DNA of 12,033 bases from JACKGS01 sp964448015 (GCA_964448015.1 CAYUUV010000027.1:1-12033), one strand, 5' to 3'; positions 1 through 6,332 are shown, numbered from the stretch's first letter. Made by a program: numbers and translations. Notes: a model not told the origin generated them from the sequence alone.

Positions 1-54
1 TTGGTTACGAATGCGGGCAATTAACTCGCCAATTTTTTGTTGGTACTCAATCAT
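1..54 (-). CDS. 5' end of a truncated minus-strand gene, product unknown
   Basis: Eighteen codons are readable from an ATG at 54-52, giving MIEYQQKIGELIARIRNQ, and the frame is still open at the left edge. The peptide is charged and probably helical, but it is too short to assign a family. The start is supported by a good promoter whose -10 (TATAAT, 62-67) ends only 7 nt before the ATG. There is no room for a Shine-Dalgarno sequence, so the mRNA would be leaderless. The gene is divergent from glyA and separated from it by about 400 bp of repeat-rich non-coding DNA. Confidence 0.6.
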   Translation of the reverse strand, partial: MIEYQQKIGELIARIRNQ

Positions 55-61
55 TGCGCTT

Positions 62-90
62 ATTATAGCAACATCACATGTGATATACAA
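62..90 (-). promoter_or_regulatory. Sigma-70-like promoter with palindrome in the spacer
   Basis: Read on the minus strand, -35 TTGTAT (90-85) and -10 TATAAT (67-62) are separated by exactly 17 bp. The spacer ends with the perfect 12-bp palindrome ATCACATGTGAT (73-84), which could be an operator. The expected start of transcription falls at or within a base or two of the ATG at 54. Confidence 0.6.
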
Positions 91-123
91 TTTTATATAG
101 GTTTGTATTAACTCTTCGCTGTC

Positions 124-144
124 ATCCCCGACCAGATCGGGGAT
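124..144. repeat. Short dispersed-repeat-like stem-loop
   Basis: An 8-bp perfect stem (ATCCCCGA / TCGGGGAT) encloses a 5-nt loop and is flanked by GTC and CCAGTC. The core resembles the GTCATCCCCG...GGGGATCC palindromes that I recall as dispersed intergenic repeats in many bacteria. That family likeness is from memory; the palindrome itself is seen directly. No T-run follows, so it is not a standard terminator. Confidence 0.5.
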
Positions 145-190
145 CCAGTCATTATCTACTCGCACATCGAGGCATTTACCTAGTTCTTTA

Positions 191-208
191 CTTTTTGTCA
201 GCAAAAAG
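191..208. repeat. Small inverted repeat, A/T-rich arms
   Basis: CTTTTTG (191-197) and CAAAAAG (202-208) form a perfect 7-bp stem with a TCAG loop. It lies between the GC-rich palindrome at 124-144 and the long hairpin at 250-360, so the whole 120-375 stretch may be one composite intergenic repeat. Confidence 0.4.
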
Positions 209-249
209 ATAACAAAAACTGCCAGCCAGAACAAAAAAGGCGAAAGAAT

Positions 250-360
250 TTCAGCTGTTCAGATACCGCGCCAGTTCAACGACAAGCGATCTCAAATATT
301 GTCTTTAGTTAAGGATTTGAGATAAAGGAACTGGCTCGACTCGGTATCTGAACAGCTGAA
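250..360. repeat. Long interrupted hairpin (111 nt)
   Basis: Three nested stems are perfect: 250-267 with 343-360 (18 bp, ending in the palindrome CAGCTG region), 270-277 with 328-335 (8 bp), and 289-297 with 315-323 (9 bp), around a 17-nt loop. The internal loops are asymmetric. An A-run (233-238) and a T-run (369-374) can extend the pairing. No open reading frame is seen inside. It could be a non-coding RNA, a MITE-like repeat, or a bidirectional terminator between the divergent left-edge gene and glyA. It ends about 95 bp before glyA. Confidence 0.55.
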
Positions 361-425
361 TTCATCGATTTTTTGAATGGTTGGAGGGAGCAAGCAAATA
401 GTTTCGCGGGAATCGTTCAATAGAT

Positions 426-431
426 TATACT
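426..431 (+). promoter_or_regulatory. Candidate -10 box of glyA
   Basis: TATACT lies 23 nt before the glyA ATG, which leaves room for the GGAGA Shine-Dalgarno sequence at 446-450. No convincing -35 is seen, so this is tentative. Confidence 0.4.
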
Positions 432-454
432 AGTAACCAACAAGCGGAGATAAT

Positions 455-1738
455 ATGGCATTACAGGATGATACATTACAGCAGTTGGTGGACGCGGAAG
501 AAAAGCGGCAACGTGAAGGCGTGGAACTGATTCCGTCTGAAAACTATGTGAGTCGAGACGTGCTAACAGCACTGGGTAGCGTGTTTACCAATAAATACGC
601 CGAAGGATACCCTGGCAAGCGTTACTACGGCGGCCAGGAATACACCGACCAAGTTGAACAACTTGCTATTGATCGTGCTAAGCAACTTTTTGGGGCTGAT
701 CACGCCAATGTGCAGCCACACTCTGGTGCGCCAGCAAATATGGCGGTCTATCACGCATGGCTACAGCCAGGTGATACTGTACTTGGTATGCGACTCGATC
801 ACGGTGGTCATTTAACGCATGGTCATCCGGTGACCGCTGCGGGAAAAATTTTCAATTTTGTTCGTTACGGTATTAAAGATCTTGAAACGGGCGAAATTGA
901 CTACAATGAACTTCGTGAAATGGCCCTCAAACACAAGCCAAAAATTATACTCGCCGGTTTCTCAGCGTATCCGCGGGAACTTGATTATCAGAAGTTTGCC
1001 GACATTGCCAAAGAAGTGAACGCTATGGCTATGGCTGATATTGCGCACATTGCCGGTTTGATTGCTGGCGACGCCGCAAAAAACCCTTTCGATTACGGAT
1101 TCCATTTGATGACAAGCACAACACACAAGACCTTGCGCGGTCCACGAGGCGGTATGATTTTAACCAAGGGTGCCGTTAGTAATCCACTGAAGGCCCCAGA
1201 ACAGAATTTAGAAAATCTACCAACCATTATTGATCGTTCGGTGTTTCCTGGCTACCAAGGTGGCCCACATATGAACAACACACTTGCAAAGGCTGTATCG
1301 TTTGGCGAGGCACTAAAACCTGAATTCAAAACCTACGCGCAGCAGGTTGTTAGCAACGCTAAAGTTTTAGCAGAAGCGTTAATGAAGCGTGGCTTTAAAC
1401 TAGTAACCAACGGCACCGACAATCACCTCATTCTTATAGACATGCAAACATCGTTTGGTATAGACGGCAGTGTGGCTGAAAAAGTGTTAGATCATATTGG
1501 TTTAACGTTGAATAAAAATGCTATTCCTAACGACACCGCGCCACCATTTAAGCCAAGTGGTATTCGTCTTGGAACACCGTCAATTACTACTCGTGGTATG
1601 AAGGAAGCTGATATGGAACGCGTTGCCGAGTGGATGCACGAGGCGGTTGTGAACCGTGAAGATGTCTCAAAGTTGGATTCACTCCGTAAAGAAGTTGTCG
1701 CCTTTTGCCAGGACTTTCCTTTGCCAAGTGATATCTAG
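455..1738 (+). CDS. glyA: Serine hydroxymethyltransferase
   Basis: This PLP enzyme interconverts serine plus tetrahydrofolate with glycine plus 5,10-methylene-tetrahydrofolate in the cytoplasm, supplying one-carbon units and glycine. At 427 aa it has the usual full bacterial length. Recognisable family segments are VELIPSENYVS (23-33), TNKYAEGYPGKRYYGG (45-60), QPHSGAPAN (87-95), MADIAHIAG (193-201, with the Asp and His that contact PLP) and STTHKTLRGPRGG (221-233). K225 is the expected Schiff-base lysine. The start is supported by GGAGA at 446-450, 4 nt before the ATG, and by the family-like N-terminus. Downstream, only 45 bp separate its stop from the convergent M50 peptidase gene, with no strong terminator seen. 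The assignment is secure. Confidence 0.97.
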   Translation: MALQDDTLQQLVDAEEKRQREGVELIPSENYVSRDVLTALGSVFTNKYAEGYPGKRYYGGQEYTDQVEQLAIDRAKQLFGADHANVQPHSGAPANMAVYHAWLQPGDTVLGMRLDHGGHLTHGHPVTAAGKIFNFVRYGIKDLETGEIDYNELREMALKHKPKIILAGFSAYPRELDYQKFADIAKEVNAMAMADIAHIAGLIAGDAAKNPFDYGFHLMTSTTHKTLRGPRGGMILTKGAVSNPLKAPEQNLENLPTIIDRSVFPGYQGGPHMNNTLAKAVSFGEALKPEFKTYAQQVVSNAKVLAEALMKRGFKLVTNGTDNHLILIDMQTSFGIDGSVAEKVLDHIGLTLNKNAIPNDTAPPFKPSGIRLGTPSITTRGMKEADMERVAEWMHEAVVNREDVSKLDSLRKEVVAFCQDFPLPSDI

Positions 1739-1783
1739 AACCCGACAGTTTTTAGTGATCGCATCGGTCGGCTATTAGCACTA

Positions 1784-2437
1784 CTAGCTCAGAAGTATTC
1801 GCAGAATAAAAGACTGGGCGCTATAAATTGCCGGACTAATAAGCGGGAAGCCCACAAACATAAAAATCAAGATAGCACTGAAGCCCATACGTTCAATCTG
1901 CATCATCAGGTTTTGCAGGGGCTCTGGTGCAAATGCGTACAAAACACGCGAACCATCAAGTGGCGGGAAGGGGATCATGTTAAACACGAACAATCCAATG
2001 TTAAGCAGTACACTGTAAATTAAGAAACCGGTTAGGAAAGAACCACCGAGTAGCAACTGTCCATTACCCAGAGATTCGAGGGCAGTTGGGTTGTAGGCAC
2101 GGAGTACTAAGGCAAAAATAATAGCCAGTAACAGATTGGTAAGTGGGCCGGCAATACCCACTAAAGCCATGCCGAATTCTTCAAATTTGAGACGGTACAT
2201 GTTAATTGGTACGGGTTTGGCGGCGGCAAAGGGCGGTAACCCAAGCAGCACGAGTATCAGTGGCAGGCCAACGGTGGTCACAGGGTCAATGTGTTTAAGC
2301 GGATTTAGTGTGATCCGGCCATGCGCGTGGGCGGTATCATCACCCAGCCAAAAGCCAACAACGCTGTGCATCATTTCGTGCAACGAAATTGCAATGACCA
2401 AGGCAGGTATGGCGTAAAATAGTAGCGTAATATTCAC
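1784..2437 (-). CDS. M50 family (site-2-protease-like) membrane metallopeptidase
   Basis: This is a polytopic membrane zinc protease of the S2P/M50 class, YwhC-like subgroup, which cleaves substrates within or near the membrane. Zinc-binding HEMMH is at residues 20-24 inside the first hydrophobic segment. The third metal-ligand motif NMIPFPPLDG is at 153-162 (D161). GPLTN near 97-101 matches a conserved Gly/Asn segment of the family. There are about five or six hydrophobic segments in 217 aa, and no PDZ domain, as is usual for this compact subgroup. The start is GTG at 2437-2435, chosen because the first transmembrane segment begins at once and a TATACT box ends 6 nt upstream, suggesting a leaderless mRNA. 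It converges on glyA. Its substrate is unknown. Confidence 0.9.
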   Translation of the reverse strand: MNITLLFYAIPALVIAISLHEMMHSVVGFWLGDDTAHAHGRITLNPLKHIDPVTTVGLPLILVLLGLPPFAAAKPVPINMYRLKFEEFGMALVGIAGPLTNLLLAIIFALVLRAYNPTALESLGNGQLLLGGSFLTGFLIYSVLLNIGLFVFNMIPFPPLDGSRVLYAFAPEPLQNLMMQIERMGFSAILIFMFVGFPLISPAIYSAQSFILRILLS

Positions 2438-2443
2438 TGATCT

Positions 2444-2449
2444 AGTATA
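2444..2449 (-). promoter_or_regulatory. -10 box of the M50 peptidase gene (leaderless)
   Basis: TATACT on the minus strand ends 6 nt before the GTG start, and no Shine-Dalgarno sequence intervenes. The -35 region would fall inside the end of the upstream secreted-protein gene and is not recognisable. Confidence 0.5.
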
Positions 2450-2458
2450 CCATTTAGC

Positions 2459-3595
2459 TTAAGCGCATCCTGGAATTCGGGTATAGCTGGCTGGTATGTC
2501 GGGGGTGCGGCCGTTACTGTCTTGAATGGTAATGTAGAGAATATAAGTATCAGATCCTTCAAGTGCGGATTGTGGTGTTGTCATGGTAAGAATACCAGTG
2601 TCATCAACCGTATAGGTGATGTAGCCACTGCCGAGTTCATATTCTGCATAGATGGTTATGCTTGTTTGCCGGCCGGGAGTATCGGGATCAAGATCAATTG
2701 TATTCGCCAGTAGCGTACCAGGGCCAGAGGTGGTGAAGAAACTACCATCCATCAAGTTGAGGCTAAAGTCAGAAGGCCAGAGATCGCAGCCGTGATTATG
2801 GGATACGTTGCTACCAATGATTGGGCTTGGGCCCAGTGGTGGCTCAGGGAGTGTGACGGTAATCGTTGCTGGCGTGAGTAGTACGCCAGATTGCGTCCTC
2901 ACTGTGTAGTCTATAGCGTAGTCATCAGGTTCGGCTCGGGAGGTAAAAAAGACTATTACGTTACCGTTTGGCCAACAAGTGCCGCCCAGTGGGTCGGTGC
3001 ACGCGACGTAGTCGCCAGGGTAGACCGCGCAGTGTTCAGTATCTTCCGGATCACAGGTGAGATCTAAATACCAGTACCCCCATACATTGGGCGCATCCCA
3101 CCACCAGCTGTCTGGATCAGGTAGTGTCTGACCTTCCGGATCAAGAATCAGGTGATTCTCCCAGCCAGCTGAGTTAGTAATACTGTAGTTACTTATTAAT
3201 TCGAGTGTCGATACATTAAACGGATCACCATTCGGGGCATTATCATTTGGTAAGACCGAGAATCTCGCACCGTACGCACCTTCATCTTCGTCATAGCTTA
3301 CTTCTGGGTTGTCATCAATAAGTCCACCGAGCACTACTTGATTGTTCGAGCCCGATGTTTGCTGATCTTGGGTTGTTGTACAATTTCCAGCAGCTTGTGC
3401 GAAGACCGCTTGCTGCAAGGGGGTGCTCAAGCTAAAAACTAACACCAGGACAGGTAGGAGCCACCTTGCATGGAGGCCAAGCTTTTTGCGGAACACAAAC
3501 AGGGCTATACCACTACCAAGCAACATCGCACTCAAGGCTGCGATGTATGTTGTACTTATACCAGAGGCAGCGAGCTGACATAACTCGTTGACCAT
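2459..3595 (-). CDS. Secreted or membrane-anchored Trp-rich protein, paralog 1 (unknown function)
   Basis: I do not recognise the whole 378-aa protein. Residues 1-13 (MVNELCQLAASGI) are identical to the neighbouring paralog. Hydrophobic segments lie at about 17-36 and 45-66; the second ends in VFAQA, a plausible signal-peptidase site. Segment 1 followed by FRKK looks like the tail of a sortase sorting signal moved to the N-terminus. The rest should be extracytoplasmic. SVLPNDNAPNGDPF (113-126) resembles the start of cadherin-like or bacterial Ig-like domains. A Trp/Tyr-rich block (WWWDAPNVWGYWYLDLTC, 164-181) is followed by several cysteines, and C-terminal beta-rich segments end in PGCA. The start has AAGGAG about 10 nt upstream. 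It is a tandem duplicate of the gene at 3687-4835, and its own promoter suggests separate expression. A cell-surface structural or adhesive role is only an inference. Confidence 0.85.
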   Translation of the reverse strand: MVNELCQLAASGISTTYIAALSAMLLGSGIALFVFRKKLGLHARWLLPVLVLVFSLSTPLQQAVFAQAAGNCTTTQDQQTSGSNNQVVLGGLIDDNPEVSYDEDEGAYGARFSVLPNDNAPNGDPFNVSTLELISNYSITNSAGWENHLILDPEGQTLPDPDSWWWDAPNVWGYWYLDLTCDPEDTEHCAVYPGDYVACTDPLGGTCWPNGNVIVFFTSRAEPDDYAIDYTVRTQSGVLLTPATITVTLPEPPLGPSPIIGSNVSHNHGCDLWPSDFSLNLMDGSFFTTSGPGTLLANTIDLDPDTPGRQTSITIYAEYELGSGYITYTVDDTGILTMTTPQSALEGSDTYILYITIQDSNGRTPDIPASYTRIPGCA

Positions 3596-3640
3596 ATACC
3601 TAGATCTCCTTTTAATCTTCTGTTTGTGTTGCGGTGGTTA
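3561..3640 (-). repeat. Duplicated 5' leader and start region, copy 1
   Basis: This 80-bp stretch (promoter-proximal leader plus the first 12 codons) is about 75/80 identical to 4801-4880. It is better conserved than the paralogous coding sequence just downstream, which suggests recent duplication or gene conversion, or selection on the leader. Confidence 0.75.
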
Positions 3641-3645
3641 CACCT

Positions 3646-3674
3646 ATTTTAGCAGGGAAGTGTTGGTATAGCAA
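3646..3674 (-). promoter_or_regulatory. Promoter of secreted paralog 1
   Basis: On the minus strand, -35 TTGCTA (3674-3669), a 17-bp spacer and -10 TAAAAT (3651-3646, extended by TGC) predict a start near 3639. That gives a leader of about 44 nt carrying the AAGGAG Shine-Dalgarno sequence, the same leader length as predicted for paralog 2. Confidence 0.5.
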
Positions 3675-3686
3675 TTGAGGGTTTCG

Positions 3687-4835
3687 TTAATCTCTCCCAC
3701 AACTAGGGGTGAATTCAGGAATAAATTCTACACCCTGAGCTATATTTGAGACATGTCCTTCGTCATCGCTGATGGTATACCAGAAACCAAAGCTCGGACG
3801 TCGCTCTCCCCATTCATCTACAACAGGTGCGGTCATTGTTACGATACCATTTCCGTCGACCACATAGGTGGTTAAGTTGTAGTCTTCAATTGATCCGTAG
3901 GTGACGGTAGATTGTATGCCTGGCGTATCCGGATTAAGGTCAATGGTTGAGGGTAGGAGCGCACCCGTACCAGTGGTACTCACTAGCGGCATAATATCTA
4001 GGCTCCATACTGAGCCCCAGGGGTCACTCAGGCAGGCATCAAATTCAACTTCGCTATCTTGAGCGATAATTGGCGAAGGTTCCGGTATGGCGACAGTGAT
4101 CGTTGCAGGTGTAAGCGGTATACCACCTTGGGTAGTTACGGTGTATGGAATTGAATAGGTTCCAGGTTGTGCCCGGCTGTTCAGTAAAACACCGACGTTC
4201 CCATTTGGCCAACATGTCCCGCCCAGAGGGTCGTTACATACGCCGCTGTCATCAAGAGCGATATTACAATGATCAACATCCTCTGGATCACAGGTAAGAT
4301 CTAAGTACCAGTACCCCCATACATTGGGCGCATCCCACCAGCTGCTGTCTGGGTCGGGCATTGTTTGGTTATTTGGATCAAGAATGAGGTAAGAGACCCA
4401 ACCCCATGAGTCAACAATTTGGTGTGTACCGAGTAGTTGCAGTGTTGTTATATCGAATGGATCACCATTTGGGGCATTGTCATTTGGCAATACTGAAAAT
4501 GTGGCAAAGTATCCTTCGCCAAGTTCATCATACGTAAGCTCGGGGTTATCATCAATAAGATTACCAAGAACTCCAGGCATACCTGGATTTGGTGTTTGAC
4601 CATTGTTTTGTTGCGGCACGCAATTTTCGGCCGATTGCGCAAGCACTAATTGTTGAAACGGTGCTCCAACGGTAAAAACAAGAAGAGCTACCGGTAGAAG
4701 CCATGTTACGTTCACGCTGTATTTTTTATGTAAAAGGAACAAAGCAGTGCCGAGCATGAACATTGCAGTACCAAAGATGGCAAGCTGCCTTGCATTAATA
4801 CCAGAGGCAGCGAGCTGACATAACTCGTTGACCAT
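3687..4835 (-). CDS. Secreted or membrane-anchored Trp-rich protein, paralog 2 (unknown function)
   Basis: This 382-aa protein is a sister of the downstream gene at 2459-3595, with the same order of parts. It has the identical 13-residue N-terminus, hydrophobic segments at about 18-36 (ending LLHKK) and 44-66, and a possible cleavage site after VLAQS. SVLPNDNAPNGDPF (114-127) again resembles an Ig- or cadherin-like strand. The block SWWDAPNVWGYWYLDLTC (165-182) is followed by Cys pairs and GGTCWPNGNV. The central 'LTPATITV' region ends before a Pro-rich linker. The C-terminal 130 residues diverge most from the paralog and end SCGRD. AAGGAG lies about 10 nt before the ATG. No enzymatic motif is visible. 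Surface exposure is inferred from the hydrophobic N-terminus and cysteines. It sits downstream of murB but has its own promoter. Confidence 0.85.
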   Translation of the reverse strand: MVNELCQLAASGINARQLAIFGTAMFMLGTALFLLHKKYSVNVTWLLPVALLVFTVGAPFQQLVLAQSAENCVPQQNNGQTPNPGMPGVLGNLIDDNPELTYDELGEGYFATFSVLPNDNAPNGDPFDITTLQLLGTHQIVDSWGWVSYLILDPNNQTMPDPDSSWWDAPNVWGYWYLDLTCDPEDVDHCNIALDDSGVCNDPLGGTCWPNGNVGVLLNSRAQPGTYSIPYTVTTQGGIPLTPATITVAIPEPSPIIAQDSEVEFDACLSDPWGSVWSLDIMPLVSTTGTGALLPSTIDLNPDTPGIQSTVTYGSIEDYNLTTYVVDGNGIVTMTAPVVDEWGERRPSFGFWYTISDDEGHVSNIAQGVEFIPEFTPSCGRD

Positions 4836-4880
4836 ATAGCTAGATCTCCTTTTAACTTTCTGTTTGTGTTGTTGTGGTTA
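4801..4880 (-). repeat. Duplicated 5' leader and start region, copy 2
   Basis: This is the partner of 3561-3640, offset by exactly 1240 bp. The only mismatches are one base before the start codon, two in the TTAA-TTC segment and two near the 5' end. The Shine-Dalgarno sequence and first codons are identical. Confidence 0.75.
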
Positions 4881-4885
4881 TGTTG

Positions 4886-4914
4886 AGTATAGCAAGATGT
4901 TGCTTATGCTTCAA
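4886..4914 (-). promoter_or_regulatory. Promoter of secreted paralog 2
   Basis: On the minus strand, -35 TTGAAG (4914-4909), a 17-bp spacer and -10 TATACT (4891-4886, extended by TGC) predict a start near 4879 and a leader of about 44 nt. The -35 overlaps the last codons of murB, so the pair can be expressed independently of murB. Confidence 0.55.
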
Positions 4915-5938
4915 TCAGCTCAGGCTCTTGTTCCAGCGTAATACCAAATTTATTTTGCACACTTGCGGTAATTTTTTCTTTAAATACCAGAAGATCACTG
5001 GTTGTTTTGGCAGATTCGTTGACGAGCACTAAGGCCTGGTTCTTCCAGGTTGCCATGCCGGTTGCTGGATCGTGGTAATCTTTCAAACCACACAGCTCAA
5101 TCAGTTGGCCGCCGTATAGTTTGAGGTTGCCATCATCGGTTTGGTGGCTTTTAAGTCCGGGAAATTCTGCTGCCAGCTTCTGAAAAATTTCACTGCTTAC
5201 TACTGGATTCTTGAAGAATGACCCACAGCTGGCAATATTTGTTGGATCAGGGAGTTTGATAACTCGTATGGTAAAAACAACAGTGCGAAGTTGTGCCGGC
5301 GTTACCTGTTTTTCATCTATCTTGTGAGCCGCCAAATAGGCTTCAATATCAGCATAAAATGGTGGATCAACATTTTTGCGACAAAGTCGCATTGTTATAT
5401 TTGTCACAATAAATCGTTTTTTATCGGTAGTATTGAAGCGGCTGTGCCGGTATGTAAAATTGCAACTTGATCGCACTATTTCTACAAATTGTTCAGTATG
5501 GGTATCGTAGGCACGAACTGAAGTAATGACATCTGAAACTTGCTGCCCGTAGGCGCCAATATTTTGGATTGGTGCGGCGCCCACCGTCCCGGGGATTAAG
5601 CTGAGTGCGGCAATGTCCGTGAAGCCTTCGTCAACAGTGAGGCGAACAATATCATCCCAGATTTCTCCTGCACCAACAGTAAGATGCAATTCATCATTTT
5701 TTGCTATACGTTCAACGCCCCGTATTTTTATTGCAATAACAATACCCTTGAAGCCTTCGTCTTGAAAGATACTATTACTGCCACCACCAAGAACGTGAAA
5801 CGGAAGGTTGTGCTGCGCGGCAAAAGCAAGTGCCTCAGTCAATTCATCTTCATTCGTGACCACTGCGAAATAGCGCGCCTTACCCCCAAGTCGCATGGTT
5901 GAATATTCTGCCAAAGAAACATTTTCTTGTATTTGCAT
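4904..5938 (-). CDS. murB: UDP-N-acetylenolpyruvoylglucosamine reductase
   Basis: This cytoplasmic FAD enzyme reduces UDP-GlcNAc-enolpyruvate to UDP-MurNAc with NADPH, the second committed step of peptidoglycan precursor synthesis. At 344 aa it matches type I MurB. The FAD-binding part carries VLGGGSNSIF (49-58) and SLIPGTVGAAPIQNIGAYG (113-131). The substrate-site arginine is in YRHSRF (163-168, R164). The general-acid serine is in ASCGSFFKNP (236-245, S240). The C-terminal acidic segment LEQEPEL (335-341) holds the expected catalytic Glu. The start is ATG at 5938; an upstream Met is absent and a TATACT box ends 10 nt before it, leaving a very short leader with only a weak AGG. It is divergent from the tRNA-Arg cassette and followed by the secreted paralogs. 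Confidence 0.96.
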   Translation of the reverse strand: MQIQENVSLAEYSTMRLGGKARYFAVVTNEDELTEALAFAAQHNLPFHVLGGGSNSIFQDEGFKGIVIAIKIRGVERIAKNDELHLTVGAGEIWDDIVRLTVDEGFTDIAALSLIPGTVGAAPIQNIGAYGQQVSDVITSVRAYDTHTEQFVEIVRSSCNFTYRHSRFNTTDKKRFIVTNITMRLCRKNVDPPFYADIEAYLAAHKIDEKQVTPAQLRTVVFTIRVIKLPDPTNIASCGSFFKNPVVSSEIFQKLAAEFPGLKSHQTDDGNLKLYGGQLIELCGLKDYHDPATGMATWKNQALVLVNESAKTTSDLLVFKEKITASVQNKFGITLEQEPELIEA

Positions 5939-5948
5939 CCTGGGCTCT

Positions 5949-5954
5949 AGTATA
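5949..5954 (-). promoter_or_regulatory. -10 box of murB
   Basis: TATACT on the minus strand ends 10 nt before the murB ATG, predicting a leader of about 4 nt. No clear -35 or Shine-Dalgarno sequence is seen. It lies back to back with the promoter at 5973-5981. Confidence 0.45.
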
Positions 5955-5972
5955 GCGCATCCCCCCTCAATC

Positions 5973-5981
5973 TGTTATAAT
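5973..5981 (+). promoter_or_regulatory. Extended -10 promoter of leader RNA A
   Basis: TGTTATAAT is a perfect extended -10. It predicts a start near 5988, about 11 nt before the first hairpin of the conserved leader RNA. No -35 match is seen, which is common for extended -10 promoters. Confidence 0.55.
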
Positions 5982-5998
5982 TTGACTGCTCCAAAGTA

Positions 5999-6105
5999 CA
6001 GATTGAAAAACAAAGCAAAGCGACTTTTTCAATCTGAGAGGAGGCACAACGGAGAGTGTAGGCTTTTAAGCTTTTAGCTTGAAACCGAAACTCGGAGTGA
6101 GTGCC
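5999..6105 (+). ncRNA. Candidate structured leader RNA, copy A
   Basis: Two hairpins are seen. Hairpin 1 has a perfect 12-bp stem (5999-6010 with 6025-6036) and a 14-nt loop CAAAGCAAAGCGAC. A 6-nt purine linker AGAGGA follows. Hairpin 2 (6043-6105) is closed by GGCAC/GTGCC, continues with GAGT/ACTC (6054-6057, 6090-6093), and is capped by AAGCT-TTT-AGCTT (6068-6080). GACG follows directly. Copy B at 10645-10750 has the same dimensions, a loop differing at one base, and different but still paired stems. In A, the next 11 bases copy the 5' end of tRNA-Arg; in B, a complete tRNA-Lys follows. I do not recognise this as a named RNA family. No ORF starts after the GGAG segment, so it is unlikely to be a ribosome-binding leader. 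Confidence 0.6.
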
Positions 6106-6113
6106 GACGACGA

Positions 6114-6124
6114 GCACCGGTAGC
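6114..6124 (+). pseudogene. 5' fragment of tRNA-Arg
   Basis: GCACCGGTAGC is identical to the first 11 bases of the intact tRNA-Arg at 6256. It sits where leader RNA B has its complete tRNA. The similarity stops abruptly at a GC-rich inverted repeat, so it looks like a tRNA start cut by an insertion or left by a duplication. Confidence 0.55.
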
Positions 6125-6176
6125 CCCGCCTGTCTGGTCGCCAGAACGGGCAGGTCAGCTGTTAAGTGACGAAGTC
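6125..6176. repeat. GC-rich inverted repeats between tRNA fragment and tRNA
   Basis: CCTG-T-CTGG-TCG-CCAG...CAGG forms a nested stem, with CCCG/CGGG as an alternative pairing (6125-6154). A second hairpin, GTGAC-GAA-GTCAC, follows at 6166-6178. Together they fill most of the gap between the tRNA 5' fragment and the tRNA-Arg promoter. No coding potential is seen. Confidence 0.4.
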
Positions 6177-6225
6177 ACGACAAAAGAATGCGGAAAGATG
6201 CTCGTACCTTACAATTAAATTTAGG

Positions 6226-6231
6226 TATAAT
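6226..6231 (+). promoter_or_regulatory. -10 box of tRNA-Arg
   Basis: A perfect TATAAT lies 24 nt before the mature tRNA 5' end, with an expected start near 6238. No clear -35. The short inverted repeat AATTCT/AGAATT overlaps the start region. Confidence 0.5.
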
Positions 6232-6255
6232 TCTAAGTAAGAATTACACTAATGC

Positions 6256-6332
6256 GCACCGGTAGCTCAGCTGGATAGAGCGTCTGTCTTCGGAACAGAA
6301 AGTCGGGGGTTCGAATCCCTCCCGGTGTACCA
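6256..6332 (+). tRNA. tRNA-Arg (anticodon UCG), CCA encoded
   Basis: This is a full cloverleaf of 77 nt including CCA. The acceptor GCACCGG pairs with CCGGTGT, with a G-U at 1:72. The D arm is GCTC/GAGC. Anticodon stem TCTGT/ACAGA holds loop CTTCGGA, so the anticodon is TCG and reads CGA. The T arm has loop TTCGAAT. The 3' half (from AAGTCGGGGG onward) occurs again, inverted at 6380-6400 and split at 6423-6516. A terminator hairpin begins within the CCA. Confidence 0.96.

Noticed and set aside
1742..1772. Terminator between glyA and the M50 gene
   Set aside because: Only CCGAC/GTCGG at a distance of about 21 nt, with no T-run after the stem.
2136..2417. Plus-strand ORF of 93 codons
   Set aside because: It overlaps the M50 peptidase antisense, shows no family features and has no promoter or Shine-Dalgarno sequence.
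6037..6058. AGGAGG after hairpin 1 of leader RNA A as a ribosome-binding site for a leader peptide
   Set aside because: The only nearby start is GTG followed at once by TAG; copy B also has no usable ORF.
5999..6105. RNase P RNA, tmRNA, SRP RNA or a common riboswitch
   Set aside because: The characteristic conserved sequences that I know for these were not found, and the size is too small for RNase P RNA or tmRNA.
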